Assembly: GCF_039621805.1 (NCBI RefSeq)
Contig: NZ_CP155073.1
Location: forward strand, 1,984,001 to 2,048,000
DNA from: Paraburkholderia sp. PREW-6R
Lineage (GTDB): Bacteria > Pseudomonadota > Gammaproteobacteria > Burkholderiales > Burkholderiaceae
Direction of reading: 5' to 3'
Length of the DNA stretch: 64,000 nt
The translations under genes were made by a program, and so were the position numbers. Numbering within the stretch: the stretch's first letter is position 1; each line of letters starts with the position of its first letter. Below are positions 49,628 through 58,991 of this stretch, piece after piece. Below the pieces are notes generated by a model. That model saw only the letters and a list, made by a program, of their open reading frames with translations. It was not told the DNA's origin and made no database searches.

Positions 49628-50326
49628 ATGAACGATCATCCGTATAGCTTTGGCCGCACTGGCGCAGTCAGCACGGTCGAAACGCGCAACCGTGTGCTAC
49701 GGAACACCTACTGGCTGCTCGCGCTGTCGATGATCCCGACGGTGCTCGGCGCTTATGTGGGCCTGGCAACCGGCTTCTCGCTGTTTGCCGCAACGAGTCC
49801 GGCCATGAGCATGCTGGCGTTCTTCGCGATCGCCTTCGGCTTCATGTTTGCCATCCAGAAAACCAAAGACAGTGCAGCGGGCGTCTTCGTGCTGCTCGGA
49901 TTCACGTTCTTCATGGGCCTGATGCTGTCCCGTATTCTGAGCTTCGTGCTCGGATTCTCGAACGGCCCATCGCTGATCATGCTTGCCTTTGGTGGCACGG
50001 GTGTGATCTTCGCGTCCATGGCAACGATCGCCACGGTCAGCAAGCGTGATTTCTCCGGTCTCGGCAAGTGGCTCTTCATGGGCGTGATCGTGCTGCTGCT
50101 GGCATCCGTAGCAAATGTGTTCCTGCACCTGCCGGCGCTCATGCTCACGGTGTCGGTGCTTGCGATCGTGATCTTCTCGGCCTATATGCTGTTCGACGTC
50201 CAGCGCGTCGTGAACGGCGGTGAGACGGACTACATCACTGCCACGCTCGCGATCTACCTGGACCTGTACAACGTATTCGTGAATCTGTTGGCGCTGCTCG
50301 GGATCTTCGGCGGCAACCGCAACTAA
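49628..50326 (+). CDS. Bax inhibitor-1/YccA family membrane protein
   Basis: A 232-residue inner-membrane protein with seven hydrophobic helices. After a short hydrophilic start come NTYWLLALSMIPTVLGAYVGL and further helices, ending with YITATLAIYLDLYNVFVNLLALLGIF, the BI-1/YccA family signature. In E. coli YccA interacts with FtsH and modulates it; hflK and hflC of the same system lie 12 kb away, though not in one operon. A strong AAGGAGA ribosome site precedes the ATG. It is divergent from ndk. Confidence 0.94.
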   Translation: MNDHPYSFGRTGAVSTVETRNRVLRNTYWLLALSMIPTVLGAYVGLATGFSLFAATSPAMSMLAFFAIAFGFMFAIQKTKDSAAGVFVLLGFTFFMGLMLSRILSFVLGFSNGPSLIMLAFGGTGVIFASMATIATVSKRDFSGLGKWLFMGVIVLLLASVANVFLHLPALMLTVSVLAIVIFSAYMLFDVQRVVNGGETDYITATLAIYLDLYNVFVNLLALLGIFGGNRN

Positions 50327-50364
50327 GCGGGACATGGCAACGGCATCGACTGCCGTTGCCCGTT

Positions 50365-50403
50365 AAAAAAGCCCATAGCGATTGCTCGTTATGGGCTTTT
50401 TTT
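50365..50403. terminator. bidirectional terminator
   Basis: AAAAAAGCCCATA and TATGGGCTTTTTT form a 13-bp perfect stem with a 12-nt loop, with T-runs for both directions, between the convergent BI-1 and metallo-hydrolase genes. Confidence 0.93.
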
Positions 50404-50460
50404 CGCACCGACGCCGTCAATCAGTCAGCGGGCGCCAGACTCACGCAGACAAAATCTAGC

Positions 50461-51234
50461 TCACAGACTCAGCCACGCGAACCCATCGTCCTGCGACGCC
50501 ACCACCACTTCGGTAGGCGACGCGCCCAGCACGCCGGCCATTGCGGCCTGCGCCAGTTCCGGCGTGTTATTTTGCTGACTGAGGTGCGCCGCCACCAGAT
50601 GCCGTAAGCGCGAGCGATCGAGCGAAGCCAGAATCTGCGCCGCCGCGTCGTTGTTCAGGTGCCCATGATTCCCGCTGATGCGCGCCTTCAGCGACTGCGG
50701 GTAGCGGCTGCCCGCCAGCATCCGCAGATCGTGGTTGCATTCGAGCACCAGTGCATCGCAGCCGCTTAGCACCGTGCTGATATGCGGCGTGGACGTGCCG
50801 ACATCGGTCAGCACCCCGAGCCGGCTCGCCCCGTTGGAAAGCACGTATTGGAGCGGCTCGCGGGCATCGTGGGGCACGGTGTACGGAAGCACGCTGAGAT
50901 CGCCGATCGCGACCGCCTCGTCGCCCCATAGCACCTGCAGGTCGACGTCGGCTTCGTCGGCGCCGACCGCGCGGGCGGTGCCCCAACTCATATACAGCGG
51001 GATGGCCCACTTGCGTGCAAGCGTCAGCGCGCTGCCAATGTGGTCACTGTGCTCGTGCGTGATCAGAATCGCGTCGAGCCCTTCGACGCTCGTGCCGAGC
51101 CGCACGAGACGCCGCTCGACTTCCTTCGCTGAAAAGCCGCAGTCGAGCAGCACGCGCGTGGTGGACGCACCGCTTTGCGCTTCCACCAGCAGCGCATTGC
51201 CCTCACTGCCGCTGCCGAGACTGGCGAATCTCAC
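50461..51234 (-). CDS. metallo-beta-lactamase-fold hydrolase (YycJ-like)
   Basis: A 257-residue hydrolase. The metal motif THEHSDH (H60, H62, D64, H65) is complete, preceded by SLGSGSEGNALLVE, a start typical of the YycJ/WalJ group. The exact substrate is unknown; nuclease-like roles have been proposed for relatives. It begins 7 bp after bamC and is probably translated from the same transcript. Confidence 0.9.
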   Translation of the reverse strand: MRFASLGSGSEGNALLVEAQSGASTTRVLLDCGFSAKEVERRLVRLGTSVEGLDAILITHEHSDHIGSALTLARKWAIPLYMSWGTARAVGADEADVDLQVLWGDEAVAIGDLSVLPYTVPHDAREPLQYVLSNGASRLGVLTDVGTSTPHISTVLSGCDALVLECNHDLRMLAGSRYPQSLKARISGNHGHLNNDAAAQILASLDRSRLRHLVAAHLSQQNNTPELAQAAMAGVLGASPTEVVVASQDDGFAWLSL

Positions 51235-51241
51235 AGTCCGC

Positions 51242-52381
51242 TTAATTGAGCTGTGCGTGCAGCAGCGTCACGATGCGCTGCGCGTCGGACGACGTGTCCA
51301 CCTGCCCGTTCGCATCCAGCACCGCGACCTGCGTCACCGTGTCGCCCTTCGGACGCACGTTGACGAGAAACTCCGGCCCCGGCTTTTTCGCCGAATTGCC
51401 GCTGTAGAACAGCTTGCCGAACAGGCCTTCGCGCTTTAACTCCTGCATGGAGTCCGCGTAACGCACGTAATAGATCCCCTTCGCGCGGTCGCGATTGTCG
51501 ACCGTGAAGTTGGTGCGGTCGAGCGCGAGACCCACGCGCAGCCACGCGCGGTCGAACGATTCCTGCAGATCGAGCGTCGACGCCCCCGCGGTCTGGTCGA
51601 TCGTGGCCGGCGCAACGGCCGGACGCGCATCGGTCAGCAGTTGCTTGGACTGCGCTTCGGTCAGCCCGAATTTCTGCATCAGCTTCGTCAGGAACAGCGC
51701 CTCCAGCGCCGGATCGCGCGGACGCTCCTCCCAGCGCGACGAAGTCTTGTCCTGCCCCGTCATGACTTCTTCCATTGCGCTGTGCGTGATGGAAATGTCG
51801 GAGGTGTCGCCCGGTGCGCGCGAGACCAGCGTGCGGAAGCTGTCACGCGTGCCCGACGAATAGGCGAAGTCGATCACCTTGCCGACCGTACGGCGGAACC
51901 AGTCGTCCGGAATGTTCGCCCGGTTTTCGGCCCAATCGGTGACCATGATGCCGGTGGCCGGCGCGTCCGTTTTCAGCGCGAAGCCGTTTTCCTGCCAGAA
52001 CTCCTGCAACTGCGGCCAGAGTTGGTCCGGCGTGCGGCCGTCGACCACCAGCCAGCGGCGATCACCGTCACGCTCGATATGCATGCCGAGCGGGTCTTGC
52101 GCGGTCGGCTGCCCTTCCGTTGCGTTGCCCGCGGCCGTCACCGCGCGCTGCGGCGCGCCACCCAGCGCCATATTGGCCGGCGGCGCGACGTAACGTTGAT
52201 CGGTCGGCGTGGTGGTCAGGTCGTTCGGCACGGCGAGCGGCGGCGCACTCGCGGCCACCTTGTAATTGACGCGGTCGGATGCAAACCAGTCGTTCAGCGT
52301 GTCACAGCCGGCGAGCGTCGTGAGAGCAAGCGCCAGCGCCGCCATGCGGGTTGCGTGGAGGGAAAGTGCGGAACTTTTCAT
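51242..52381 (-). CDS. bamC: outer membrane protein assembly factor BamC
   Basis: A 379-residue lipoprotein of the BAM complex. The signal peptide ends TTLAGC (C26), followed by the unstructured N-terminal BamD-binding stretch (RVNYKVAASAPPLAVPNDLTTTPTDQRY). Two helix-grip domains come next (around RDGDRRWLVVDGRTPDQLWPQLQEFW and LDLQESFDRAWLRVGLALDRTNFTVDNRDRAKGIYYVRY). It lies downstream of dapA, as in E. coli, where it was called dapX/nlpB. Confidence 0.94.
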   Translation of the reverse strand: MKSSALSLHATRMAALALALTTLAGCDTLNDWFASDRVNYKVAASAPPLAVPNDLTTTPTDQRYVAPPANMALGGAPQRAVTAAGNATEGQPTAQDPLGMHIERDGDRRWLVVDGRTPDQLWPQLQEFWQENGFALKTDAPATGIMVTDWAENRANIPDDWFRRTVGKVIDFAYSSGTRDSFRTLVSRAPGDTSDISITHSAMEEVMTGQDKTSSRWEERPRDPALEALFLTKLMQKFGLTEAQSKQLLTDARPAVAPATIDQTAGASTLDLQESFDRAWLRVGLALDRTNFTVDNRDRAKGIYYVRYADSMQELKREGLFGKLFYSGNSAKKPGPEFLVNVRPKGDTVTQVAVLDANGQVDTSSDAQRIVTLLHAQLN

Positions 52382-52517
52382 GAGGTCCTTCGTGATACTG
52401 GAACGCGGTGCCTGGTTCTGTGTGCCGGGAACGTGGGCTGGATCGACGTCGGTTAAGGGAGTGCCCGGTGGGCAGTCTTTGTTGGGCTGGCGCGGGCGAC
52501 GCTCGGGCCGAATCCGC

Positions 52518-53441
52518 TTAGCCCAGCAGGCCCGCTTCGCGCAGCGCGCCGCGCACCACGTCGTGGTATTGCGCGTCGAGCGGCGTCAGCGGCAGACGGA
52601 TGCCGCCTTGCACACGGCCCAATTGCTGCAACGCCCATTTCGCCGGAATCGGATTCGATTCGATGAACAGGTTCTTATGCAGCGACAAAAGTTTCAGATG
52701 AATGTCGCGCGCGGTCTTCGCATCGGCCGCGAGCGCGGCTTTGCACAACTCGCTCATCGCGCGCGGCGCGACGTTCGCCGTGACCGAAATATTGCCATGG
52801 CCGCCGAGCAGCATGAGCGCTATTGCGGTGGGATCGTCGCCGCTGTAAATGCCGAAGTGCGCGGGCGCCGCCTTGATCAGATTCGCGGCGCGGTCGATGT
52901 TGCCGGTGGCTTCCTTCACGCCGATGATGCCCGGCACCTGCGCGCAACGCAGAATCGTGTCGTTGCTCATGTCCGCGACGGTACGACCCGGCACGTTGTA
53001 GAGAATCACCGGCAGGTCGACCGTTTCGGCGATCTTCCGGAAGTGGCGATAGATGCCTTCCTGGGTCGGCTTGTTGTAGTACGGCACGACTTGCAACGTG
53101 GCGTCGGCGCCGACTTCTTTGGCCTGCTGCGTGAGTTCGATGGCTTCGGTGGTCGAGTTGCCGCCCGAGCCCGCGATCACCGGAATGCGGCCCGCTGTGT
53201 GCTCGACGGCCGTTTTGACCATCAGGATATGTTCCTGAACAGACAACGTAGCCGACTCGCCGCTCGTGCCGACCACGACCAGCGCGTTCGTGCCCTCTGC
53301 GATGTGCCAGTCGATCAGCTTGCGAAACGCCGGCAGATCGAGACCGCCGTCTTCGAGCATCGGGGTGATGATGGCAGGAATGCTGCCGCGAATCTTTACG
53401 CTGTCGTTGCTGCCGGTGTTGCTCTGAGTGCCGTTAGTCAT
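52518..53441 (-). CDS. dapA: 4-hydroxy-tetrahydrodipicolinate synthase
   Basis: A 307-residue TIM-barrel aldolase that condenses pyruvate with aspartate semialdehyde, the first lysine/DAP-specific step. The Schiff-base lysine is K176 ([10 protein letters not shown]), the catalytic Tyr is Y148 in ILYNVPGRT, and the GTSGESATL motif is at about 58-66. The first 15 residues are a hydrophilic extension beyond E. coli DapA. It works downstream of lysC (1.4 kb). It precedes bamC. Confidence 0.97.
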   Translation of the reverse strand: MTNGTQSNTGSNDSVKIRGSIPAIITPMLEDGGLDLPAFRKLIDWHIAEGTNALVVVGTSGESATLSVQEHILMVKTAVEHTAGRIPVIAGSGGNSTTEAIELTQQAKEVGADATLQVVPYYNKPTQEGIYRHFRKIAETVDLPVILYNVPGRTVADMSNDTILRCAQVPGIIGVKEATGNIDRAANLIKAAPAHFGIYSGDDPTAIALMLLGGHGNISVTANVAPRAMSELCKAALAADAKTARDIHLKLLSLHKNLFIESNPIPAKWALQQLGRVQGGIRLPLTPLDAQYHDVVRGALREAGLLG

Positions 53442-53484
53442 GAAACGCCATGAATTTGATCAGGTAAACCGCGATTGTAGCGGA

Positions 53485-54192
53485 TTAGCCAGCCAACTCG
53501 TAACAAGGCGGGGGTGCCGCCTGCGCGGATTCGGCTGAGCGCTCCGCCTCCAGAATCGCGCAGATGCGCTGGACGTAAGCCGGGCGCGGCTGCGCGAGAA
53601 AACCGTCTTGAAAAGCGACCACTCGCAAGTGGCCGCGGACCACGTCGAGCAACTCGCCAGGGGCCAGCAGGAACGCCGGATTGGAGGGCTTGCCGACGCT
53701 CCCGTTTCCTGTCGCGAAGGTCTCGTAAATCAGTACGCCGCCAGGCGCGAGCGCTTTCATAAGCTGCGGAAAGAGCGGCCGGTGCAGGTAGTTCGTGACC
53801 ACCACGGCCGCGAATGTCGCGTCAGGCGGCAACGGCCATGCGGCGCCTTCGAGGTCGGCGTTCAGTGTGATGATGGGCGCTGGAATGGCCGTGGTGGTCG
53901 CCGGGGCAATCGGCGGCGCGGCGCGCAGCATGGCGAGCGCGGCGCAATCGCGATCGACCGCGGTGACCGGATGCCCGCACGACGCGAAAAACCGCGCATG
54001 GCGCCCCGCTCCGCACGCGACGTCGAGCACCGCGCCGCCGGGCGCGACGAGATGCGCCCAATGGCGCACCCAGCGCGACGGCTCGCCGCCGCCATGTACC
54101 GATGCCATCGCCGACCCGCCCATACCGGGAGACGGACCAGAGGAATCGGATAAGTCGGACGAGTCGAATGACGCGTCGGTCGGCATCTCCAT
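53485..54192 (-). CDS. class I SAM-dependent methyltransferase
   Basis: A 235-residue predicted methyltransferase. Motif I is AVLDVACGAGRHA (54-66), the acidic residue after it is in VTAVDRD, and later motifs are FAAVVVTNYLHRPLFPQLMKALAPGGVLIYETFA. It resembles the TehB/UbiE-like small-molecule group, but the substrate is unknown. Residues 1-35 are Ser/Asp/Gly-rich and may not be part of the protein; the start is uncertain. It is tightly packed between trpS and dapA (20 and 43 bp). Confidence 0.85.
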   Translation of the reverse strand: MEMPTDASFDSSDLSDSSGPSPGMGGSAMASVHGGGEPSRWVRHWAHLVAPGGAVLDVACGAGRHARFFASCGHPVTAVDRDCAALAMLRAAPPIAPATTTAIPAPIITLNADLEGAAWPLPPDATFAAVVVTNYLHRPLFPQLMKALAPGGVLIYETFATGNGSVGKPSNPAFLLAPGELLDVVRGHLRVVAFQDGFLAQPRPAYVQRICAILEAERSAESAQAAPPPCYELAG

Positions 54193-54212
54193 GACCTTAT
54201 GCTGAATAATGC

Positions 54213-55415
54213 TCAGTTGTACGACAGACCCATTGCCTCACGCACGTCGCGCATCGTTTCCGACGCGAAACGACGTGCCTTGTCGCAACCGTCGGCGACG
54301 ATTGCGCGCAGCAGTGACGGATCGTCCATGTATTTCTGCGCGCGCTCGAGCATGGGTTGCTGTTCACGCAGAATGCCTTCGATCACCGGCTGCTTGCATT
54401 CGAGACAACCAATGCCCGCCGTGCGGCAGCCCTTCTCGACCCACTCGTGCGTCGCTTCGTCCGTATAGACCTGATGCAATTGCCACACTGGGCATTTGTC
54501 TGGATCGCCCGGATCGGCGCGGCGCACGCGCGCCGGATCGGTGGGCATGGTGCGCACTTTCTTCGTGATGGTTTCCGCGTCTTCGCGCAGGCCGATCGTG
54601 TTGCCATATGACTTCGACATTTTCTGGCCGTCGAGACCAGGCATGCGCGACGCCTCGGTGAGCAGCACCTGCGGCTCGACCAGGATGATCTTGCGCGATC
54701 CTTCGAGATAGCCGAACAGCCGCTCGCGGTCGTTCATCGAGAGGCTCTGCGACTCCTGCAATAGCGCACGCGCCCGCTCGAGCGCCTCGTCGTCGCCTTC
54801 CTGCTGATAGGCGTTACGTAGTTCGTGATACAGCTTCGCACGCTTGCCGCCGAGCTTTTTCGCAGCGTCGCTGGCCTTCTGCTCGAAGCCGGGTTCACGG
54901 CCGTACAGATAATTGAAACGACGGGCGATTTCGCGCGTCATTTCGACATGCGGCACCTGATCCTCGCCGACCGGCACGAGCGAGCCGCGATACAGCAGAA
55001 TGTCCGCGGCCATTAACACCGGATAGCCAAGGAAACCGTAGGTGGACAGATCCTTGTCTTTCAGCTTTTCCTGCTGCTCCTTGTAGGTCGGCACACGTTC
55101 GAGCCAGCCTAACGGCGTGCTCATGCCAAGCAGCAGCGCGAGTTCGGCGTGTTCCGGCACCTTGCTCTGGATGAACAGCGTGGCCTGCGCCGGATCGATA
55201 CCGGCGGCGAGCCAGTCGACCAGGACGTCCCACACGTTTTTCTCGATCACCTCGGGCGTTTCGTAGTGCGTCGTCAGCGCATGCCAGTCGACCACGCAGA
55301 AGAAGCACGGATACTCGGACTGCAACCGCACCCAGTTTTTCAGCACGCCGTGAAAGTGGCCGAGGTGCAACGAGCCGGTGGGCCGCATGCCGGAGAAGAT
55401 ACGGTCTGGGAACAT
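54213..55415 (-). CDS. trpS: tryptophanyl-tRNA synthetase, long form
   Basis: A 400-residue class I synthetase. The HIGH equivalent is HLGH (17-20, in TGSLHLGHFHG), KMSKS is at 265-269 (GQKMSKSYGN), and VGEDQVPHVEMTREIA is in the tryptophan site. E. coli TrpS has 334 residues with KMSKS near 195. Here about 65-70 extra residues sit at roughly 175-245 (charged, helical), between the Rossmann fold and KMSKS. It starts 6 bp after the M50 protease gene. Confidence 0.96.
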   Translation of the reverse strand: MFPDRIFSGMRPTGSLHLGHFHGVLKNWVRLQSEYPCFFCVVDWHALTTHYETPEVIEKNVWDVLVDWLAAGIDPAQATLFIQSKVPEHAELALLLGMSTPLGWLERVPTYKEQQEKLKDKDLSTYGFLGYPVLMAADILLYRGSLVPVGEDQVPHVEMTREIARRFNYLYGREPGFEQKASDAAKKLGGKRAKLYHELRNAYQQEGDDEALERARALLQESQSLSMNDRERLFGYLEGSRKIILVEPQVLLTEASRMPGLDGQKMSKSYGNTIGLREDAETITKKVRTMPTDPARVRRADPGDPDKCPVWQLHQVYTDEATHEWVEKGCRTAGIGCLECKQPVIEGILREQQPMLERAQKYMDDPSLLRAIVADGCDKARRFASETMRDVREAMGLSYN

Positions 55416-55421
55416 GGTTAT

Positions 55422-56084
55422 CTAGAAGAGCGAAACAAGGGGAGTCAGGACCGCCGTGATTGCACTGTAGCCAATCGTGACGAGCGGGTTCAACCAGTAG
55501 CGGGTGAGCGTGCCCGTCATTACCAGCGCCATCACGATGAAAAAGCCCCAAGGTTCGAGACGCGACAATGCAATCGACTGCTTCGGCGGCAGCAATGCCA
55601 TCACGACCCGGCCGCCGTCGAGCGGCGGCAGCGGAAACAGATTGAGCACCCCGAGCACCAGATTCACGCCGACGCCCGCGCCCGCCATGCGCGTAAAAAA
55701 CGGTTCGTCGACATTCAATACCGCGAGGGCAATGCCGAACACGCCCCAGATCAACGCCTGAATGAAATTGCAGGCCGGCCCCGCCACCGCAACCCACAGA
55801 CTGCCCCAGCGCGGATTGCGCAGATTGCCGAAGGCGACCGGCACCGGCTTCGCATAGCCGAACATGAATGCGCCGCTGGTCGCAAAGTACAGCAGCAAAG
55901 GAATGGCGATCGTGCCAAGTGGGTCGATGTGCCGCATCGGATTGATGGACACGCGGCCGAGCACGTAAGCGGTATTGTCGCCAAGCCAGCGCGCGACGTA
56001 ACCGTGCGCGGCCTCGTGCAACGTGATCGCGAAAATCACCGGCAGCGCGTACACCGCAATGGTCTGTATCAGGGAAGAATCCAT
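55422..56084 (-). CDS. site-2 protease family (M50) membrane protein
   Basis: A 220-residue integral membrane metalloprotease homologue with about six hydrophobic helices. The zinc motif HEAAH (H23, E24, H27) and the second motif NLFPLPPLDGGRV, supplying the third ligand Asp, are intact. It has no PDZ domain, as in the compact Rip/SpoIVFB-like group. The physiological substrate is unknown. It is packed with trpS (6 bp). Confidence 0.92.
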   Translation of the reverse strand: MDSSLIQTIAVYALPVIFAITLHEAAHGYVARWLGDNTAYVLGRVSINPMRHIDPLGTIAIPLLLYFATSGAFMFGYAKPVPVAFGNLRNPRWGSLWVAVAGPACNFIQALIWGVFGIALAVLNVDEPFFTRMAGAGVGVNLVLGVLNLFPLPPLDGGRVVMALLPPKQSIALSRLEPWGFFIVMALVMTGTLTRYWLNPLVTIGYSAITAVLTPLVSLF

Positions 56085-56131
56085 AACTCGCTATTGTAAC
56101 AACGCGCTGGCGGGCGTCTGTCCGCTTTCGC

Positions 56132-56767
56132 TCATGCCGTTTCTTCGAGACCGAAAGGCGCGAGCGAGCCGCGTCCCGGCCGCACCAGCACCGGCTCCGG
56201 CCCGGTCAGGTCGATCACGGTAGAGGGCTCGCACACACACGCGCCGCCGTCGATGACCAGATCCAGCTGTTTCTCCAGACGTTCCCGGATTTCCTCCGGG
56301 TCATTCAGCGGCTGCGTGTCGCCGGGCATGATCAGCGTCGAGCCTAACAGCGGCTGGCCGAGTTCCTCCAGAATCGCGAGCGTGATTGCATGTTCCGGCA
56401 CCCGCAGGCCGATCGTCTTGCGCGACGGGTGCGACAGGCGCCGCGGCACTTCTTTCGTGGCCTGCAGCACGAAAACATAGGGACCGGGCGTGACCGACCT
56501 GATCAGCCGGTACTGGCGATTGTCCACCATCGCGAAATTGGCGAGTTCCGACAGGTCACGCACCAGCAGCGACAGCAGTTGCTTCTCGTCGAGCCCGCGG
56601 ATGCGGCGCAAACGTTCGACCGCGTTCTTGTCGTCGAGGTGGCAGGCGAGCGCGTAGCTGGAATCCGTCGGCAATGCGACCACGCCGCCATCGTTGATGA
56701 TTTGGACCGCCTGTTTGACGAGGCGCGGCTGCGGGTTGTCAGGATGAAGCCGGAAGTATTGGGACAT
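56132..56767 (-). CDS. YciO/Sua5 family protein (L-threonylcarbamoyladenylate synthase-like)
   Basis: A 211-residue YrdC-fold protein. KQAVQIINDGGVVALPTDSSYALACHL and RLRRIRGLDEKQLLSLLVRDLSELANFA form the binding groove of the YrdC/Sua5 fold. TsaC/Sua5 members make threonylcarbamoyl-AMP for t6A in tRNA; the YciO branch has an uncertain role. The sequence reads as YciO because of the start SQYFRLHPDNPQPRLVKQA. I took the ATG at 56767 since the frame upstream (55 codons) is not conserved. Confidence 0.88.
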   Translation of the reverse strand: MSQYFRLHPDNPQPRLVKQAVQIINDGGVVALPTDSSYALACHLDDKNAVERLRRIRGLDEKQLLSLLVRDLSELANFAMVDNRQYRLIRSVTPGPYVFVLQATKEVPRRLSHPSRKTIGLRVPEHAITLAILEELGQPLLGSTLIMPGDTQPLNDPEEIRERLEKQLDLVIDGGACVCEPSTVIDLTGPEPVLVRPGRGSLAPFGLEETA

Positions 56768-56932
56768 GGTGACGGATGGTGCCTGCGGATGAACAGCGGG
56801 TGGAACGTGCGCGACAACAGCAGGAAAAGGTCGGACGAAACTGCGGAAGCTGGGCGGACCGGAACGCACAAGCTGGATGGACCCCGAGCGCCCGCGCGCG
56901 CGCATGACGTGCCGACATGGCACGACGGGCAA

Positions 56933-57766
56933 TCACAGCCAGCGTTCCCAGACTGGCTTCAGATCGGAGGGCAACTGCGGCAGCGTGCCGATATCGACAC
57001 GGCCCTCGCCGGGCGCATGAAAGTCTGAACCGCGCGACGCTTCGAAGCCGAACCGGCGCGCGACGTCGGCATATTCGCGGTACTGGTCGGGCGTGTGGCT
57101 GCCTGTGACGACCTCGATTGCCTTGCCGCCAAGGTCGATGAACTCGGCGAAAAATGCGTCGAATTCCACCGGCGAATAGGCGTAACGGCCAGGGTGCGCG
57201 ATGATCGCCTCACCGCCCGCCGCCTGAATCCAGCTGACGGCGTCGGCAAGCTTGGCCCAACGGTGTCCGACGTAGCCCGGCTTGCCGTCACCGAGAAAAC
57301 GGTTGAATACGTCCTGCGTAGAACTGGCATGGCCGCTTTCCACCATGAACCGCGCGAAGTGCGTGCGCGAGATCATGTCGGGATTGGACACGTATTTGAG
57401 CGCGCCTTGATAGGCGTCCGGAATGCCTAGCCTGGCCAGCTGCTCGCCGATCGCTTCGGCACGCGCGGCGCGGCCGTTGCGTGTGCGCGCAAGACCGTCG
57501 ATCAACGTCGCGTTCGTCGGATCAATACCCAGCCCGACGATATGCACCGTACGTGACGCCCACGTGACCGAAATTTCCACGCCACTCACGTAGGGCATGC
57601 CGAGTTCTTCGGCGGCGCTGCGCGCCTCCTTCTGGCCGCCCAGTTCGTCATGGTCGGTCAGTGCCCACAACGTCACGCCACCCGCGTGCGCACGGCGTGC
57701 GACATCGGCCGGCGCGAACTGGCCATCGGAAACGGTGGAATGACAGTGGAGGTCGGCGTTCATCAT
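56933..57766 (-). CDS. PHP-domain phosphoesterase (YciV/TrpH-like)
   Basis: A 277-residue PHP metallo-phosphoesterase. Metal-binding motifs are NADLHCHSTVSDG (H7, H9), LTDHDE, IIAHPGRY and GSDFHAPGE. Members of this group act as 3',5'-nucleotide phosphatases or 5'-3' exonucleases on short RNA; the activity here is inferred. YciO is 165 bp downstream, and the yciO-yciV neighbourhood is also found in E. coli. Confidence 0.9.
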   Translation of the reverse strand: MMNADLHCHSTVSDGQFAPADVARRAHAGGVTLWALTDHDELGGQKEARSAAEELGMPYVSGVEISVTWASRTVHIVGLGIDPTNATLIDGLARTRNGRAARAEAIGEQLARLGIPDAYQGALKYVSNPDMISRTHFARFMVESGHASSTQDVFNRFLGDGKPGYVGHRWAKLADAVSWIQAAGGEAIIAHPGRYAYSPVEFDAFFAEFIDLGGKAIEVVTGSHTPDQYREYADVARRFGFEASRGSDFHAPGEGRVDIGTLPQLPSDLKPVWERWL

Positions 57767-57876
57767 CGTCGTAAGCAGGATCTGATTTCATTTTACTGCA
57801 ATGCAGTAAGTGAACGCAGCGCTATCTCGCGTTGCCCGGCCCGTCGGCAGGATGGGCGGACGGCTTTGCCGCCCCA

Positions 57877-57936
57877 GTCGCTACCCCAATCGCTGCCTAG
57901 ATCGCCGCGTCGATCGCTGCCTCAAATCGCGGCGTC
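57877..57936. repeat. degenerate 12-bp tandem repeat, intergenic
   Basis: About five 12-bp units lie between the PHP and alpha/beta hydrolase genes. The clearest are ATCGCTGCCTAG (57889-57900), ATCGCCGCGTCG (57901-57912) and ATCGCTGCCTCA (57913-57924), flanked by weaker copies. They are non-coding. Confidence 0.75.
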
Positions 57937-57963
57937 AATGCGTGCGGTCTACGCTCAAATGCA

Positions 57964-58848
57964 TCAGGTGCAAAATGCCTCGATCAGTGCTGCGACCTGC
58001 TCCGGCTGATCGTGATGCACCATGTGCCCTGCTTCGTCGATGATCTTCTCGCGCCAGTTCGCGAACGCTTCGAAGCGCGCCTTGAATTCACTGAGAGGAA
58101 TCTCGCCGGCGATCTGTGCGAGTGTCGGCGAATTCGCGGCTTCCACGTGCAGCACCCTTGCGCTGACCTTACGCCACACAGCCATCACCTCGTCGAGCCG
58201 GTAAAGCGTGGGTCCGCGCACCTTGTGCGCCGGATCGGCGAGCAGCATGTAGCGGCCCTCGCCGTCCGGTTTCGACCAGTGCTGCGCCAGAAACCGGGCG
58301 CGCGCAGCGTCGAGCCGCGGGTTAGTTTTGATAAGACGCGCGGCCACATCGTCCAGCGACGCGTAGCGCTTCAATTGAGGCGGGTCGCGCAGTTCGTCCA
58401 GCCAGTTCAGCAGCCGTCGGGGCGCGTGCGCGGGATCGGCGGGCGCAAGCCCGAACCCTTCCAGATCGACCACGCGACGCACGCGCTCCGGCCGGACACC
58501 CGCATAAATGCACACGATATTCGCGCCCATGCTGTGGCCGACCAGGTTGACTTCACCGGATGGCGCGTAGTGATCGAGCAGCGCATCCAGATCCGCGACA
58601 TAGTCCTGAATCCAGTAATGGCCGCCGCCACGCTCGGCAACCGGCCAGTCCGACAATCCGAAGCCGCGCATGTCGGGCGCGAGGACCTGCCAGTCGCCCG
58701 CCAGCGCGTCGACGACGAACTGGAACGATGCCGCCACGTCCATCCAGCCGTGCAGCATGAAGAGCATCGGCGCGTCCGGGCTGCCCCAGCGTCGCACGTG
58801 CAGGCGGATGCCGCGCACGGAGATGAATTCGGACCGGGAGGAGTTCAT
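57964..58848 (-). CDS. alpha/beta hydrolase
   Basis: A 294-residue hydrolase of the alpha/beta fold. The oxyanion region is LFMLHGWMDVAASF, the nucleophile elbow VGHSMG has S106, an acid is likely in the C-terminal third, and the catalytic histidine is in EAGHMVHHDQPEQVAALIEAF. It has no signal peptide, so it is cytoplasmic. The substrate is unknown. It is separated from the PHP gene by 197 bp holding a 12-bp repeat. Confidence 0.9.
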   Translation of the reverse strand: MNSSRSEFISVRGIRLHVRRWGSPDAPMLFMLHGWMDVAASFQFVVDALAGDWQVLAPDMRGFGLSDWPVAERGGGHYWIQDYVADLDALLDHYAPSGEVNLVGHSMGANIVCIYAGVRPERVRRVVDLEGFGLAPADPAHAPRRLLNWLDELRDPPQLKRYASLDDVAARLIKTNPRLDAARARFLAQHWSKPDGEGRYMLLADPAHKVRGPTLYRLDEVMAVWRKVSARVLHVEAANSPTLAQIAGEIPLSEFKARFEAFANWREKIIDEAGHMVHHDQPEQVAALIEAFCT

Positions 58849-58991
58849 GAACGGCGCGCCTAAAAAAAGAATGATCGTTCGATTATAGCGAGCACACGTG
58901 AATGAGCGGCGCGTCGTGATAGGGAACGGAGGATTCCCTCAGGACGGCCCGACCCGGTTGTAAGTGCGTGGGCCGTCACCCCGCCCGCCGC

